A stretch of DNA of 64,000 nucleotides from Mangrovibacterium sp041596335. Its GTDB lineage: Bacteria > Bacteroidota > Bacteroidia > Bacteroidales > Prolixibacteraceae. The notes under the pieces were generated by a model, which worked only from the letters and a program-made list of their open reading frames with translations, did no database searches and was not told the DNA's origin. Both the position numbers and the translations under genes were made by a program. The stretch is taken from positions 1-64,000 of the forward strand of contig NZ_JBFHIT010000018.1 in the NCBI RefSeq assembly GCF_041596335.1, in the 5' to 3' direction. Positions 45,699 through 55,236 of the stretch are shown here, piece after piece (position 1 is the stretch's first letter; every line of letters begins with the position of its first letter).

Positions 45699-46829
45699 AT
45701 GACCCTTGAGAAAAAACAACCAACACCGACCGCTAAACCTACTGCAGACGACGAAATTGACCTCATTGCCCTGGCGAAAACGCTTTGGGACGGACGCCGA
45801 AAAATCATGTTCTATCTGCTGGCCGGTGCGATACTAGGATTGGTTTTCGCCCTTGCAAGCCCGAAGGAATATACGGCTAACACTACGATGATTCCGCAAA
45901 CCGGAAGCAGCGTCGCCAGTAAATTGGGAGGTCTTTCATCGCTGGCTTCTCTGGCCGGAGTAAATATGAGTAATGTAGGCGACAAGGAGTCGTTGCCTCC
46001 TACAATTTATCCGCAAATCATTCAGTCTATTCCGTTTCAGGTTGAGCTGATGAATACTCCTTTTAAATGCCCTGATGTTGACCAACCGGTTAGCTTGTAC
46101 GACTATTACATCGACTACAAGAAAGCGGGGGTGTTGGAAAATGTGAAGAAATATACGCTGGGCCTGCCCGGACTGCTGCTTGGTGTATTAAAGGGAGAAC
46201 AAGAGGAAGGGGCATTGCTTGACTCGACTCTGGCAAGTAGTTTAATTAGTCTGACCGAGGATCAAGACAAGGTCGTAAAAATCCTTAACGAACAAATCAG
46301 TCTGGAAATCAACGACAAAGAAGGCTACATATCGCTAAGCTCGCGATTTAACGATGCTCTGTTGGCAGCTCAGGTTACACGCAAAACCCAGAGCATGCTG
46401 CAGGACTATATCTCTCGCTACAAACTCGACAAGGCCAACGAACAACTTAAGTTTATTGAAGCCCGCTATGCCGAGAAAAAAGCCGAATTTGAACTAATAC
46501 AGAATGAGTTAGCTATTTTCCGCGATCGGAACAAATACATTACAACAGCAACCGCAAGCACACAGTTGGAGCAACTGCAAACGCAATACAATCTGGCTTA
46601 TACCATTTATTCCGATTGGGCCAAACAATTGGAGCAAGCGCAGGTGCAGGTGAAGGAAAACACCCCATTCCTGACGATTATTGAACCGGTGCGTGTGCCC
46701 CTTGAGAAATCGAAGCCGAACCGCCCACTTATTCTGATTATTTGGATATTTCTGGGAGGGATTATCGGAACCGGCACTGTGTTTGGGCAAGAGTTATACA
46801 ACAGCGTTAAAGAACGATGGTCAGAATAA
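45699..46829 (+). CDS. Wzz/GumC-like chain-length determinant protein
   Basis: A 376-residue inner-membrane polysaccharide co-polymerase. It has two transmembrane helices, near residues 38-56 (MFYLLAGAILGLVFALA) and 345-365 (PLILIIWIFLGGIIGTGTVF). Between them lie the periplasmic Wzz domain and coiled-coil region (about 210-330, rich in K, E, Q). The proline-containing PxKPNRP motif precedes the second helix. There is no kinase domain, so it is Wzz-like rather than a Wzc tyrosine autokinase. The ATG was chosen over a TTG six codons upstream. It sets chain length with the SLBB exporter. Confidence 0.9.
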   Translation: MTLEKKQPTPTAKPTADDEIDLIALAKTLWDGRRKIMFYLLAGAILGLVFALASPKEYTANTTMIPQTGSSVASKLGGLSSLASLAGVNMSNVGDKESLPPTIYPQIIQSIPFQVELMNTPFKCPDVDQPVSLYDYYIDYKKAGVLENVKKYTLGLPGLLLGVLKGEQEEGALLDSTLASSLISLTEDQDKVVKILNEQISLEINDKEGYISLSSRFNDALLAAQVTRKTQSMLQDYISRYKLDKANEQLKFIEARYAEKKAEFELIQNELAIFRDRNKYITTATASTQLEQLQTQYNLAYTIYSDWAKQLEQAQVQVKENTPFLTIIEPVRVPLEKSKPNRPLILIIWIFLGGIIGTGTVFGQELYNSVKERWSE

Positions 46830-47073
46830 CAGGTCTGCTACAATGCGGAGAATCATGATCTCGACGGCACCAATTTTTGTTCGGTTCCATTTTCAATTCA
46901 TTGAAATTATAAACTTCAACGCCTGATTAACGTTAATAAATTCTAAACCTACAAAAGTGAATCCCGGTATAAGAAGATCTTTTCAACTCAAGGCTATAAC
47001 TTGTATCCATTCGTGGAGTTCGCTTCCATCCGTGTAATATATTTTATCAATCGATTCTATAATTCGTTTACCT

Positions 47074-48519
47074 ATGATACCATCTAAGATTACAAAAATT
47101 GCCTGTATCGGCGCCGGTTACGTCGGAGGCCCTACGATGTCGGTCATTGCGCAACAATGTCCTCATATTCAAGTAACAGTTGTCGACCTGAATGAAAAAC
47201 GCATCGCAGCCTGGAATGACCCCGACCTTAGTAAACTACCGGTCTATGAACCCGGCCTCGATCAGGTTGTTGGTGAAGCCCGTGGCCGGAACCTGTTTTT
47301 TACAACCGAGGTTGATAAAGCCATCGATGAAGCACAAATGATTTTTATGGCGGTGAACACGCCAACCAAAACTTTCGGTGTTGGGAAAGGTATGGCGGCC
47401 GATCTGAAATACGTTGAACTTTGTGCGCGCCAGATTGCCCGGGTATCGAAAGAAGATAAAATTATCGTTGAAAAATCGACACTGCCTGTTCGGACGGCTG
47501 AGTCGATCAAAACCATCCTCGAGTCAGAAGGAAACGGCATCACCTTTAAGGTGCTCTCCAACCCTGAATTCCTGGCCGAAGGAACCGCCATTGAAGACCT
47601 CTATAAATCGGATCGCGTATTGATTGGCGGCGACGAAGATGAAGGTGGCCAAACTGCCATCAATGCGCTGGTTGATGTGTATGCGAACTGGATTCCCCGC
47701 GAAAAAATTATTACCACCCGTTTGTGGTCATCCGAGCTTTCGAAGTTGACCGCGAATGCCTTTTTAGCGCAACGAATTTCCAGTATCAACTCCATCTCTG
47801 CCTTGTGCGAACAAACCGGTGCCGATGTCGACGAGGTTGCCCGTGCCATTGGGATGGATACGCGCATTGGCCCAAAATTCCTGAAATCATCGGTTGGTTT
47901 CGGCGGATCGTGCTTCCAGAAAGACATCCTGAACCTGGTTTATCTTTGCCATCATTTTAATTTGCCTGAAGTTGCCAATTACTGGGAACAGGTGGTTATT
48001 CTGAACGATTACCAAAAACACCGATTCGCCAAACGTATTATCGACAACTTATTCAATACCGTATCAGGTAAAAAAATCGCTTTTCTGGGCTGGGCCTTTA
48101 AAAAGGACACCAACGATACCCGCGAAAGTGCCGCCATATATGTTGCCGATGAGTTGTTGCAAGACCGGGCCGAAATTCACGTCTTCGACCCTCAGGTTAG
48201 CGCCGAACAGGTTTATTCCGATCTGGAATACCTGCAAGCTCACCGCAGAAGCAACTCGTGCAGTTCCGCACAATTCGAAACAATATCGACCGCTGAGATC
48301 AGAAGTCTGGTGAAAGTACACACCGACCCTTACACTGCCATGGCCGATGCGCATGCCATTGCCGTACTGACCGAGTGGGACGAATTTAAAGCCTACGACT
48401 GGCAAGCGATTTATAACCAAATGCTTAAACCGGCCTTCTTATTCGATGGGCGGAACATTCTAAATACTGAAGCACTCAAAGCTATCGGCTTTGAATTGAA
48501 ATCAATCGGAAAAGGATAG
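47074..48519 (+). CDS. ugd: UDP-glucose 6-dehydrogenase
   Basis: A 481-residue UDP-glucose dehydrogenase that makes UDP-glucuronate, a common capsule precursor, with two NAD+. Motifs are the Rossmann GAGYVGGPT, the VVDLNEKRI loop, EKSTLPVRTAE, NPEFLAEG and the catalytic Cys in GFGGSCFQKD. The C-terminal part has the GWAFKKDTNDTRES motif. Length and sequence fit the long, eukaryote-like type of the family. It is separated from the exporters by 244 bases without a clear promoter and ends in its own terminator. Confidence 0.95.
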   Translation: MIPSKITKIACIGAGYVGGPTMSVIAQQCPHIQVTVVDLNEKRIAAWNDPDLSKLPVYEPGLDQVVGEARGRNLFFTTEVDKAIDEAQMIFMAVNTPTKTFGVGKGMAADLKYVELCARQIARVSKEDKIIVEKSTLPVRTAESIKTILESEGNGITFKVLSNPEFLAEGTAIEDLYKSDRVLIGGDEDEGGQTAINALVDVYANWIPREKIITTRLWSSELSKLTANAFLAQRISSINSISALCEQTGADVDEVARAIGMDTRIGPKFLKSSVGFGGSCFQKDILNLVYLCHHFNLPEVANYWEQVVILNDYQKHRFAKRIIDNLFNTVSGKKIAFLGWAFKKDTNDTRESAAIYVADELLQDRAEIHVFDPQVSAEQVYSDLEYLQAHRRSNSCSSAQFETISTAEIRSLVKVHTDPYTAMADAHAIAVLTEWDEFKAYDWQAIYNQMLKPAFLFDGRNILNTEALKAIGFELKSIGKG

Positions 48520-48555
48520 CCAATCGATAAGAAAATCGACTTTTGACAATAAAAA

Positions 48556-48592
48556 GAAGAGCTTGTTTTCAACACGAAAGCAGGCTCTTTTT
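48556..48592 (+). terminator. Terminator of ugd
   Basis: AGAGCTTGTTTTC pairs with GAAAGCAGGCTCT (two G-T pairs) around a 5-base loop, followed by TTTTT. 38 bases after the ugd stop. Confidence 0.8.
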
Positions 48593-48832
48593 ATTTGGCC
48601 ACTATAGACATAAACCTCCGCACGTTCGGACTCCCTCCGATGCCTCTGCGATAAAAAGCGCCATCGATTCTACATCAGTCAACTCTCTTAACCTCGAAAG
48701 TAAACTGAGTTTACCAGCTATTTTTTCGATCTTGAAAATTGAAAACTCAATCTTGAGCATTGTCGTGCCATTCGCCCCATCGTCCAATTCTTCGTCTAAC
48801 CTGGATAGCTTCTTTCATCTCAAAAAGAGTAT

Positions 48833-48840
48833 TATCTTTG
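48833..48840 (+). promoter_or_regulatory. -7 promoter box of the MNT/HEPN pair (TATCTTTG)
   Basis: An exact TAnnTTTG ends four bases before the ATG of the nucleotidyltransferase gene, giving an almost leaderless transcript. No -33 TTTG is seen. Confidence 0.5.
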
Positions 48841-48844
48841 TCTC

Positions 48845-49132
48845 ATGCGTCTGAAGCAGGAAATAAAAACATTTATCAAACAGCAGTCTGCCTGCATGTT
48901 CCCCGGAGCCGATGTTTACCTTTTTGGCTCAAGGGTACATGACGAACAAAATGGTGGTGATATTGACATTCTCTTATTGTCGGATCATTTAATAGATAAA
49001 AAACAGTTTCGATTGTTCAGACGTGAATTTTATAAGAAATTCGGCTGGCAAAAAATTGACCTCGTTCAATTCTCCCGGCACGATCAATCCGTTTTCAAAC
49101 AACTCATTTTAAAAGAAGCCCGGTTGTTATGA
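48845..49132 (+). CDS. mntA: MntA-like nucleotidyltransferase (antitoxin candidate)
   Basis: A 95-residue minimal nucleotidyltransferase. The motif GSRVHDEQNGGDID (Gly28-Ser29, then Asp39 and Asp41) gives the GSX9DXD active site. In the characterised type VII systems the MntA enzyme AMPylates the HEPN partner and so neutralises it. The next gene overlaps by four bases (ATGA), fixing the pair as one operon. The pair lies between ugd and glycosyltransferase genes, so a separate role in the locus cannot be excluded. Confidence 0.85.
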   Translation: MRLKQEIKTFIKQQSACMFPGADVYLFGSRVHDEQNGGDIDILLLSDHLIDKKQFRLFRREFYKKFGWQKIDLVQFSRHDQSVFKQLILKEARLL

Positions 49133-49587
49133 ACAAAACCAATCAGGATACATTAGTCTGTTTACTGCATGAAGAAATAAGCCTGCTCGAACGTTCGGTT
49201 GAAACACTGAAACTGTCGGTGGTAAAATGCAGCCAAATACCGCGAAAAGAGCAATTTACCTTTGAAGAAATGGAATCATTTGATTCATTGACTTCGAAAT
49301 TCGGAAGGACTTCAGACCTTTATACACAAAAGATATTACGGACTGTATGGATGCTGCTTCATGAACCCTTTGTGCCATTTATCGATCTGTTAAATAAAGC
49401 CGAAAAAATGGGTTTAATCGGTTCTGCCGATCAAATGATTGACATTCGCGACCTGCGTAACCAAATTACCCATGAATATATTCCGGAAGCTATTACCGGT
49501 CTGGTGCCTGAGGTTCTTGAGTATGCTGAACTGCTCATGCAGAATATCGGGTCAACCTACAAATTTATAAAGGAGCGCTCCTGGTAA
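49129..49587 (+). CDS. hepT: HepT-like HEPN RNase (toxin candidate)
   Basis: A 152-residue all-helical HEPN protein. The motif RNQITHEY (Arg110, His115, Tyr117) fits the RX4HXY signature of HepT toxins, RNA-cleaving HEPN proteins whose Tyr is AMPylated by MntA. The start overlaps the MntA stop by four bases. HEPN proteins can also act as non-toxic substrate-binding partners of nucleotidyltransferases, so toxicity is inferred from the motif and gene order only. Confidence 0.82.
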   Translation: MNKTNQDTLVCLLHEEISLLERSVETLKLSVVKCSQIPRKEQFTFEEMESFDSLTSKFGRTSDLYTQKILRTVWMLLHEPFVPFIDLLNKAEKMGLIGSADQMIDIRDLRNQITHEYIPEAITGLVPEVLEYAELLMQNIGSTYKFIKERSW

Positions 49588-49799
49588 AAGCGACTATTGT
49601 AGTAGATTCAGAAGTCACCATTCGGTGAAATCTTTTCACTGTACTTAAAACTTTCCTTAAACTTCGCCCTAAACATCCAGCTACTAAACTTAAAAGTGTA
49701 AATTTGCGGGAGCACTTGAAACCCTGCAAAAAACAGAAACCTTTATTGTTAAAAAATGGTTTCTTTGGTAATTCAAATAATACCTATCGAATAGTTTAA

Positions 49800-51002
49800 A
49801 TGAGGAAAAAGATTAAAATCGGAATTGTTTGGGCCGACCCTTATAATAAGAACTTGGGAGTAGCAGCACTCTCCTATTCTGCAACTACATTGGTTACTGA
49901 AATACTTAACTCTCAGAACCAACCGTTTGAATTAGTTTTCGTTGGAAGTTCAAAATGGATAGATGACCATACGTCAATTAATGGTATTGAGATTCAATTC
50001 ACGAATTCGTTTCGGATGAACATGCTTGACTGGAAGGCACCCATTAAATTCCTGTTATATCCGAAAAAATTTAAGCTCAAGAAATTGCTTACACTCGATT
50101 ATATAATTGACATTGGTGAAGGTGACAGTTTTGCAGATATTTATGGAAACGAGAGATTTAATCGAATACTTAGCACAAAACTATTTTTCTCGTTATTAGG
50201 GAAGAAGCAATTGTTGTTACCCCAAACAATTGGCCCATTTTCTGATAAAACCCACGAGAATAAGGCCTTCCGAGCAATGCGAAAGCTAAACTATGTTTTT
50301 TGCAGAGACAGAACCAGCTATGAATATACAGTAAAACATCTCGATAGAGATAAAGTGTTTGAACTAATTGATGTTGCCTTTTTCCTTCCTTATACGCCAC
50401 AAAAACATACCAAAAACAAAATAAATGTAGGCATTAATATTTCGGGACTTTTGTGGAATGGTGGCTATACAAAATCCAATCAATTTAATCTAAAAGTTAA
50501 TTATAAAGACTTAATCAAGTCAATTCTAGCCTATTTTGAGTCACAAGACAATGTACAGATCCATCTTGTATCCCATGTCGTTCCTGATGACAATCCGATA
50601 GAAGATGACCATGCCGTGTCTTTGGAAATAAAAAACAATCTCTTTCCGAACGTTATTGTGTCTCCAAAGTTTAATTCTCCAATTGAAGCTAAAAGCTACA
50701 TAAGTGGGTTAGATTTTTTCACTGGTGCAAGAATGCATGCCTGTATAGCAGCCTTTTCATCTTCTGTACCAGTATATCCAATGGCGTATAGTAGAAAGTT
50801 CAATGGCTTGTTTTTAGAAACGTTGAATTACAGCTCTGGAGGAGATATGTTACACATGAATGATGAAGAAATTTTAAATGGTATCTCTGACGCATTTGAG
50901 TCTCGTAAAGAGTTAAAAAGCATTATTCGGGATCGGATGAACACAATTGTTGTTGAAAGAGGCAACATTCTAAAACAAAAATTGTCTGATTTTCTTTCAT
51001 AA
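49800..51002 (+). CDS. Polysaccharide pyruvyl transferase family protein
   Basis: A 400-residue protein of the pyruvyl-transferase family (CsaB/WcaK-like), which adds a pyruvate ketal to surface sugars. Features are the N-terminal nucleotide-fold (KIGIVWADPYNKNLG), IIDIGEGDSFADIYG, LLPQTIGPF, CRDRTSYEY and GARMHACIAAF. It opens the AT-rich cassette and is followed after 21 bases by an FrhB-like iron-sulfur protein, a frequent pairing in capsule clusters. The exact acceptor sugar is unknown. Confidence 0.88.
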   Translation: MRKKIKIGIVWADPYNKNLGVAALSYSATTLVTEILNSQNQPFELVFVGSSKWIDDHTSINGIEIQFTNSFRMNMLDWKAPIKFLLYPKKFKLKKLLTLDYIIDIGEGDSFADIYGNERFNRILSTKLFFSLLGKKQLLLPQTIGPFSDKTHENKAFRAMRKLNYVFCRDRTSYEYTVKHLDRDKVFELIDVAFFLPYTPQKHTKNKINVGINISGLLWNGGYTKSNQFNLKVNYKDLIKSILAYFESQDNVQIHLVSHVVPDDNPIEDDHAVSLEIKNNLFPNVIVSPKFNSPIEAKSYISGLDFFTGARMHACIAAFSSSVPVYPMAYSRKFNGLFLETLNYSSGGDMLHMNDEEILNGISDAFESRKELKSIIRDRMNTIVVERGNILKQKLSDFLS

Positions 51003-51023
51003 CAATTTTCCCGACAACAATCG

Positions 51024-52223
51024 ATGAATAAAATAGAAAAAATCATTAAAGCAGATTTGTGTCTCGGGTGTGGCCTCTGCGAAAGCATAAGTACTTCGTC
51101 CAATTGTTCGATGGTACTTGAACCAAATGGATTCTACAGACCTGACTTCAAAAAAGAGATACCAGCAGAAACCATAGATTCAATCCTTCATTGTTGCCCT
51201 GGGATAAGAATTAAAAATGATAAAAAGAACAGTGGTGTTTGGGGCGAAGTTCTGCAAATAAACGAAGCTTGGTCGACTGATCCGACAATTCGAAAAAAAG
51301 GATCATCAGGAGGCATTATTAGTTCTCTGGCGATCTTTCTGTTGCAGAGTAAATTGGTTGATGGTATACTTCAGGTTGGAAAGAGTGATAATCATTACCT
51401 CTATAACCATTTAAAAATTTCTCGAACAAGAGAAGAGGTAATAAGGAATGCATCTTCACGGTACGCGCCAGCTCTTGTTTTCGACCGACTAAAGAGCATT
51501 CTAGACGAAAGTAGCGACAAATATGCTTTCGTTGGTAAACCTTGTGACATAGCCGGAATAAAAAATTTTGTAGCCCAATTCCCTAAATACGAAGATCGAA
51601 TTATCTATCATTTATCTATTTTTTGTGCCGGAATGCCTAGTTACAATGGAACTGAAAAACTAATTAAATCTTCAGGCAACCCAGACAAACCGATTGACTT
51701 AAAATATAGAGGAGATGGTTGGCCTGGTTATTTTGAAGCAAAATTTAAAGACCAGTCAACATTTAAAGTTTCCTATAATGATAGTTGGGGCAATGTATTA
51801 GGGAAACACTTAGGTATGAGATGTAAAATTTGCCCCGATGGCATTGGCCTATTGGCTGATATCGTAGCAGGTGATTCATGGAATACAAAAGATGGATATC
51901 CGGATTTTGAAGAAAGTGATGGAAGAAGCTTTGTTTTAATCAGAAACGAGAAAGGCGCAAATTTATTTAACAATGCTTTAAACCAAGCTAGAATAGAGGC
52001 AACGAATCTTGATGTCTCTAAAATTGCAGACATACAAAATTATCAGTATCAAAGGAGATTATTGGCTGGATACCGAATCTTCGCCATCCAACTATTAACA
52101 GGTAAATTATTATCATTTAAAAACCTTGGGGTATATCAACTTGCTATCAAAGCCAATATCTTAACAGGCTTCAAAAATATGATTGGTACAGCCAAAAGAA
52201 TGATATTAAATAAAACAGCATGA
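51024..52223 (+). CDS. FrhB-like (F420 hydrogenase beta subunit family) iron-sulfur protein
   Basis: A 399-residue protein with an N-terminal ferredoxin-like CLGCGLC motif, then the FrhB/FdhB_N and FrhB/FdhB_C domains (KGSSGGIISSLAIFLLQ, FVGKPCDIAGIKNF, IFCAGMPS, CKICPDGIGLLADIVAGDSWN). In polysaccharide loci such proteins accompany pyruvyl transferases. A redox role in sugar modification is possible, but F420 use is not implied. Its stop overlaps the next start by four bases (ATGA). Confidence 0.85.
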   Translation: MNKIEKIIKADLCLGCGLCESISTSSNCSMVLEPNGFYRPDFKKEIPAETIDSILHCCPGIRIKNDKKNSGVWGEVLQINEAWSTDPTIRKKGSSGGIISSLAIFLLQSKLVDGILQVGKSDNHYLYNHLKISRTREEVIRNASSRYAPALVFDRLKSILDESSDKYAFVGKPCDIAGIKNFVAQFPKYEDRIIYHLSIFCAGMPSYNGTEKLIKSSGNPDKPIDLKYRGDGWPGYFEAKFKDQSTFKVSYNDSWGNVLGKHLGMRCKICPDGIGLLADIVAGDSWNTKDGYPDFEESDGRSFVLIRNEKGANLFNNALNQARIEATNLDVSKIADIQNYQYQRRLLAGYRIFAIQLLTGKLLSFKNLGVYQLAIKANILTGFKNMIGTAKRMILNKTA

Positions 52224-52813
52224 TTGCAGTCATAAGAAAATTGAAAACTTTCATCTTAAATCATATAGTTAAAAGAGAAGGAGGCGAAGCCTTTTCAAAG
52301 ACTCTGCGAGAATTTTATAGCTCCAGGCACAATATTCACGTTGGGTACGGATCTTATGGAGGATGCTTCAATAGTACAAACATTGCTTCCGGCACATTCT
52401 TTGGAAATTATTGTTCGATTGCACAAGATGTTAAAGTTTTTAGAGCAAACCATCCTTTGAGTCATTTTACACTACATCCATTGTTTTACAACCCCATTTT
52501 CGGATATGTAAAAGACGATCAACTACATAGGCCTGAACTTTATATAGGGCACGATGTATGGATCGGTTCATCGGCAATAATCCTACCTTCGGTTATGACA
52601 ATTGGAAATGGTGCTGTTATTGGCGCAGGTAGTGTTGTTACAAAGGACGTTCCTCCATATTCTGTTGTTGCAGGCAATCCCGCAAGAATAATAAAAATGA
52701 GATTTTCCGAAAGACAAATCAAAGAACTTGAAGCCTCAAAATGGTGGGATTGGAAAAAAGATGAATTGATAAAAAATAAAGAAGCCATTGAAAGCATTAT
52801 CAATGAAAAATAG
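52220..52813 (+). CDS. CatB-like left-handed beta-helix O-acetyltransferase
   Basis: A 197-residue acyltransferase of the xenobiotic/CatB hexapeptide group. Repeats of the hexapeptide pattern are clear from about residue 40 on (FFGNYCSIAQDVKVF, DVWIGSSAIILPSVMTIGNGAVIGAGSVVTKDVPPYSVVAGNPARII). It probably O-acetylates a sugar of the polymer using acetyl-CoA. It overlaps the gene before by 4 bases and the flippase gene after by 11 bases, so it is within one operon. Confidence 0.9.
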   Translation: MIAVIRKLKTFILNHIVKREGGEAFSKTLREFYSSRHNIHVGYGSYGGCFNSTNIASGTFFGNYCSIAQDVKVFRANHPLSHFTLHPLFYNPIFGYVKDDQLHRPELYIGHDVWIGSSAIILPSVMTIGNGAVIGAGSVVTKDVPPYSVVAGNPARIIKMRFSERQIKELEASKWWDWKKDELIKNKEAIESIINEK

Positions 52814-54308
52814 TCATATCAGCTATTTTGCCAGTTCATTTATTTGGGGTGTCCTCGCTAAAGTTCTAGATGCATTAATTAAGTTTATAACGATCCCCTT
52901 ATTGCTAAACTACCTGGGTAGTGACAATTATGGGCTCTTAACCTTAGCGATTGCAACCAATGCTTACATCCAATTATTGGATTTAGGAATGAACACTGGA
53001 GCGGTGAAATTTTTCTCACAATGGATTGCAAATAAACAATTCGACCTAATTGACAGAGTTGCCAGAACCAACTACACATTTTATTTGACAATCGGATTAA
53101 TTAACAGCTCTGTCCTTATTCTATTAGCATTTGTTGGAAATGACATATTTAAAATGTCTTTAGAACAATTCTTCGTGTTCCGAAAATTGCTCTTTATAAT
53201 GGCATTATATAGCATACTCAATTGGATCACCTTTGTATTTAATCAACTCCTGATAGCCGATGAAAAAATCGCCTATACCCAAAAATGGTTGTCAATTAAA
53301 GCTATCGCTAATTTGGTGATCGTCCTACTGACATTGCACTTTGAACTTTCATTGATCCAATATTTCATTTTATTCTCTACAATTAACATAGTATTGTTTG
53401 TTCCCTATTTCATTACTTGTAAGAAAAACAACCTTATCCGATCTTTAATTCCTGGTTTTTTTTGGAAGGATTTCTCCGTTATATTCAAATACAGCATGGC
53501 TATTTTTGCGATGAGCTTGTTCCAGTTTACTGCGACACAATCGAGACCACTAGTTCTAGGCATATTTTCCAATGAGGGTCTTTCTATTTTAGCGGAATAC
53601 CGGATCATCGAAGTATTCCCGATTTTCATCATCTCCATTGGAGGAATGCTAATATCGATTCTTCTTCCCAAAACTTCAAAAGCGATCCAACAGAAGAACA
53701 GAAAGAGTATTGAACAGATTGCTTATGAAGGAACGAAATACACTAGCATTATTGTCATACTACTTTGTTTGCCAATAATTCTGAGTGCCAAAGAAATTCT
53801 TAGTCTATATGTTGGAGACTCATATGCTCATTTATCAATTTGGTTGTCAGTCTGGGTGGCAACGATAACACTTTTTCTACATGGTAGTCCTACTGCAAGT
53901 TTAGTTTTAGCCACAGGTAAAACGCGCATGTTGGTATATAGCTCAGCGATTGCCTGCATTGTTTCAATCGCTTTAAATGCTATTTTATGTTCTTATTATG
54001 GAGTTGGATCGGCTGTTATTGGATATCTCGTTTACATCATCATCCAAATGGCATTCTACTACCTCTATTTTAACCAAAAAATTTTGGAGCTCGATTCGTT
54101 AAAAGTGTTTAAATCGTTTATTTTCCCTACGGGTATTGGGTTTGCAGTCTTGATTATTGTTTGGATGTTAAGAATTGATCTGACAAACCTTTACATCCAA
54201 ATTCTAATAAAAAGCACCATCTGGTTCTGCGGATTTGTATTGGCACTGCATATAACAAACGTTTTAAAACTGAATCAACTATATTTACTGTGCAAAAAGA
54301 ACAAATAA
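52803..54308 (+). CDS. Wzx-type polysaccharide flippase
   Basis: A 501-residue inner-membrane protein of the MATE/MOP polysaccharide flippase superfamily with about 12-14 transmembrane helices. The start at the ATG before KNSHISYF overlaps the acetyltransferase by 11 bases. The N-terminal motif IPLLLNYLGSDNYGLLTLAI fits the family. It should flip undecaprenyl-linked repeat units across the inner membrane for the EpsG-type polymerase in this locus. Confidence 0.9.
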   Translation: MKNSHISYFASSFIWGVLAKVLDALIKFITIPLLLNYLGSDNYGLLTLAIATNAYIQLLDLGMNTGAVKFFSQWIANKQFDLIDRVARTNYTFYLTIGLINSSVLILLAFVGNDIFKMSLEQFFVFRKLLFIMALYSILNWITFVFNQLLIADEKIAYTQKWLSIKAIANLVIVLLTLHFELSLIQYFILFSTINIVLFVPYFITCKKNNLIRSLIPGFFWKDFSVIFKYSMAIFAMSLFQFTATQSRPLVLGIFSNEGLSILAEYRIIEVFPIFIISIGGMLISILLPKTSKAIQQKNRKSIEQIAYEGTKYTSIIVILLCLPIILSAKEILSLYVGDSYAHLSIWLSVWVATITLFLHGSPTASLVLATGKTRMLVYSSAIACIVSIALNAILCSYYGVGSAVIGYLVYIIIQMAFYYLYFNQKILELDSLKVFKSFIFPTGIGFAVLIIVWMLRIDLTNLYIQILIKSTIWFCGFVLALHITNVLKLNQLYLLCKKNK

Positions 54309-54345
54309 CCGCCTAATATTGAGTGCAAAACAAATAAAGTCTGCC

Positions 54346-55236
54346 ATGCTTGGAATAGTATTGATCAATTATAAAAACGAAGAGGAAATTGTTCATTATA
54401 TTGAAAATGAACTTGTCAAGATTTCGGAACCTCATATAACGGTAATTGTTGATAACAGTTGCAACGAACAAAGCATTCAAAAACTTGAATCTGCTCTTGC
54501 CCTAAACGAGATTAGCCGCGGTATAAATAAAGATGAAAAACTATTTCTTATCGATGCAAAAGGAAACCTGGGATATGCAAAAGGAAATAATCTCGGAGCT
54601 CAATTTTTGTATGATAATTTTGAATGCAAGTATATTTTATTTTCAAATTCGGATATACAGATTAAATCTCCTAACCTATTAAAATATTTGATTGAGAAAT
54701 TAGAAACCGAATCTGAAATTGGTGCGATCAACCCGAAAATAACCGGGATGAACGGAGTCGCACAGACACCAATGAAAGATATGCCTTTGATCAACCTGCA
54801 CATATTGAGATATATATTTTATCCCGTATTAAGAAAAATAACGACTATAGTTCCAAATGCCGATGAAGGAGTCTATCATCGCCTAATGGGTTGCTTTTTG
54901 GTTGTTCGATCAGAAGCATTTTTTAAGGCAGGGATGTTTGATCCTAATACTTTTCTTTTTGCAGAGGAACTAATTTTAGCTGAGAAAATGAGAAGCGTAA
55001 ACTTTAACAGCTACTATGCTCCTGAATTTGAAATAATTCATTTTCACAGCCAAACAATTGGCTCGTTTCATAGTTTCAAGAAACAATTGAAAATGATGAT
55101 GGATAGCGAGTTGTACTATTATAAAACGTATAGGAATGCCCCCACCTACCTAATTTATTTTTCTAGACTTGCCCTAAATTTCTTCTTGCTTTTCTATTTA
55201 CCCGTTATCCAATTTTTTAAAAGAAAAGTTAAGTAA
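54346..55236 (+). CDS. Glycosyltransferase family 2
   Basis: A 296-residue GT-A glycosyltransferase. The segment IVLINYKNEEEIV with later GNLGYAKGNNLGA and the FSNSDIQI motif (D-x-D-like) show GT2. MGCFLVVRSEAFFKAGMFD and a C-terminal basic region also fit. The ATG at 54346 begins with the first beta strand; a TTG nine codons upstream is possible. A C-terminal hydrophobic segment may hold it at the membrane. Acceptor and donor unknown. Confidence 0.85.
   Translation: MLGIVLINYKNEEEIVHYIENELVKISEPHITVIVDNSCNEQSIQKLESALALNEISRGINKDEKLFLIDAKGNLGYAKGNNLGAQFLYDNFECKYILFSNSDIQIKSPNLLKYLIEKLETESEIGAINPKITGMNGVAQTPMKDMPLINLHILRYIFYPVLRKITTIVPNADEGVYHRLMGCFLVVRSEAFFKAGMFDPNTFLFAEELILAEKMRSVNFNSYYAPEFEIIHFHSQTIGSFHSFKKQLKMMMDSELYYYKTYRNAPTYLIYFSRLALNFFLLFYLPVIQFFKRKVK

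Larger units (their letters stand above)
48520..48844. other. Intergenic region between ugd and the MNT/HEPN pair
   Basis: It holds the ugd terminator and, near its end, the -7 box of the toxin-antitoxin-like pair. The middle (about 48,600-48,820) has small open frames on both strands but none with a recognisable product. Confidence 0.5.

Noticed and set aside
48602..48787. 61-residue minus-strand open frame between ugd and the MNT/HEPN pair
   Set aside because: No start signal, domain or conserved context; likely chance.
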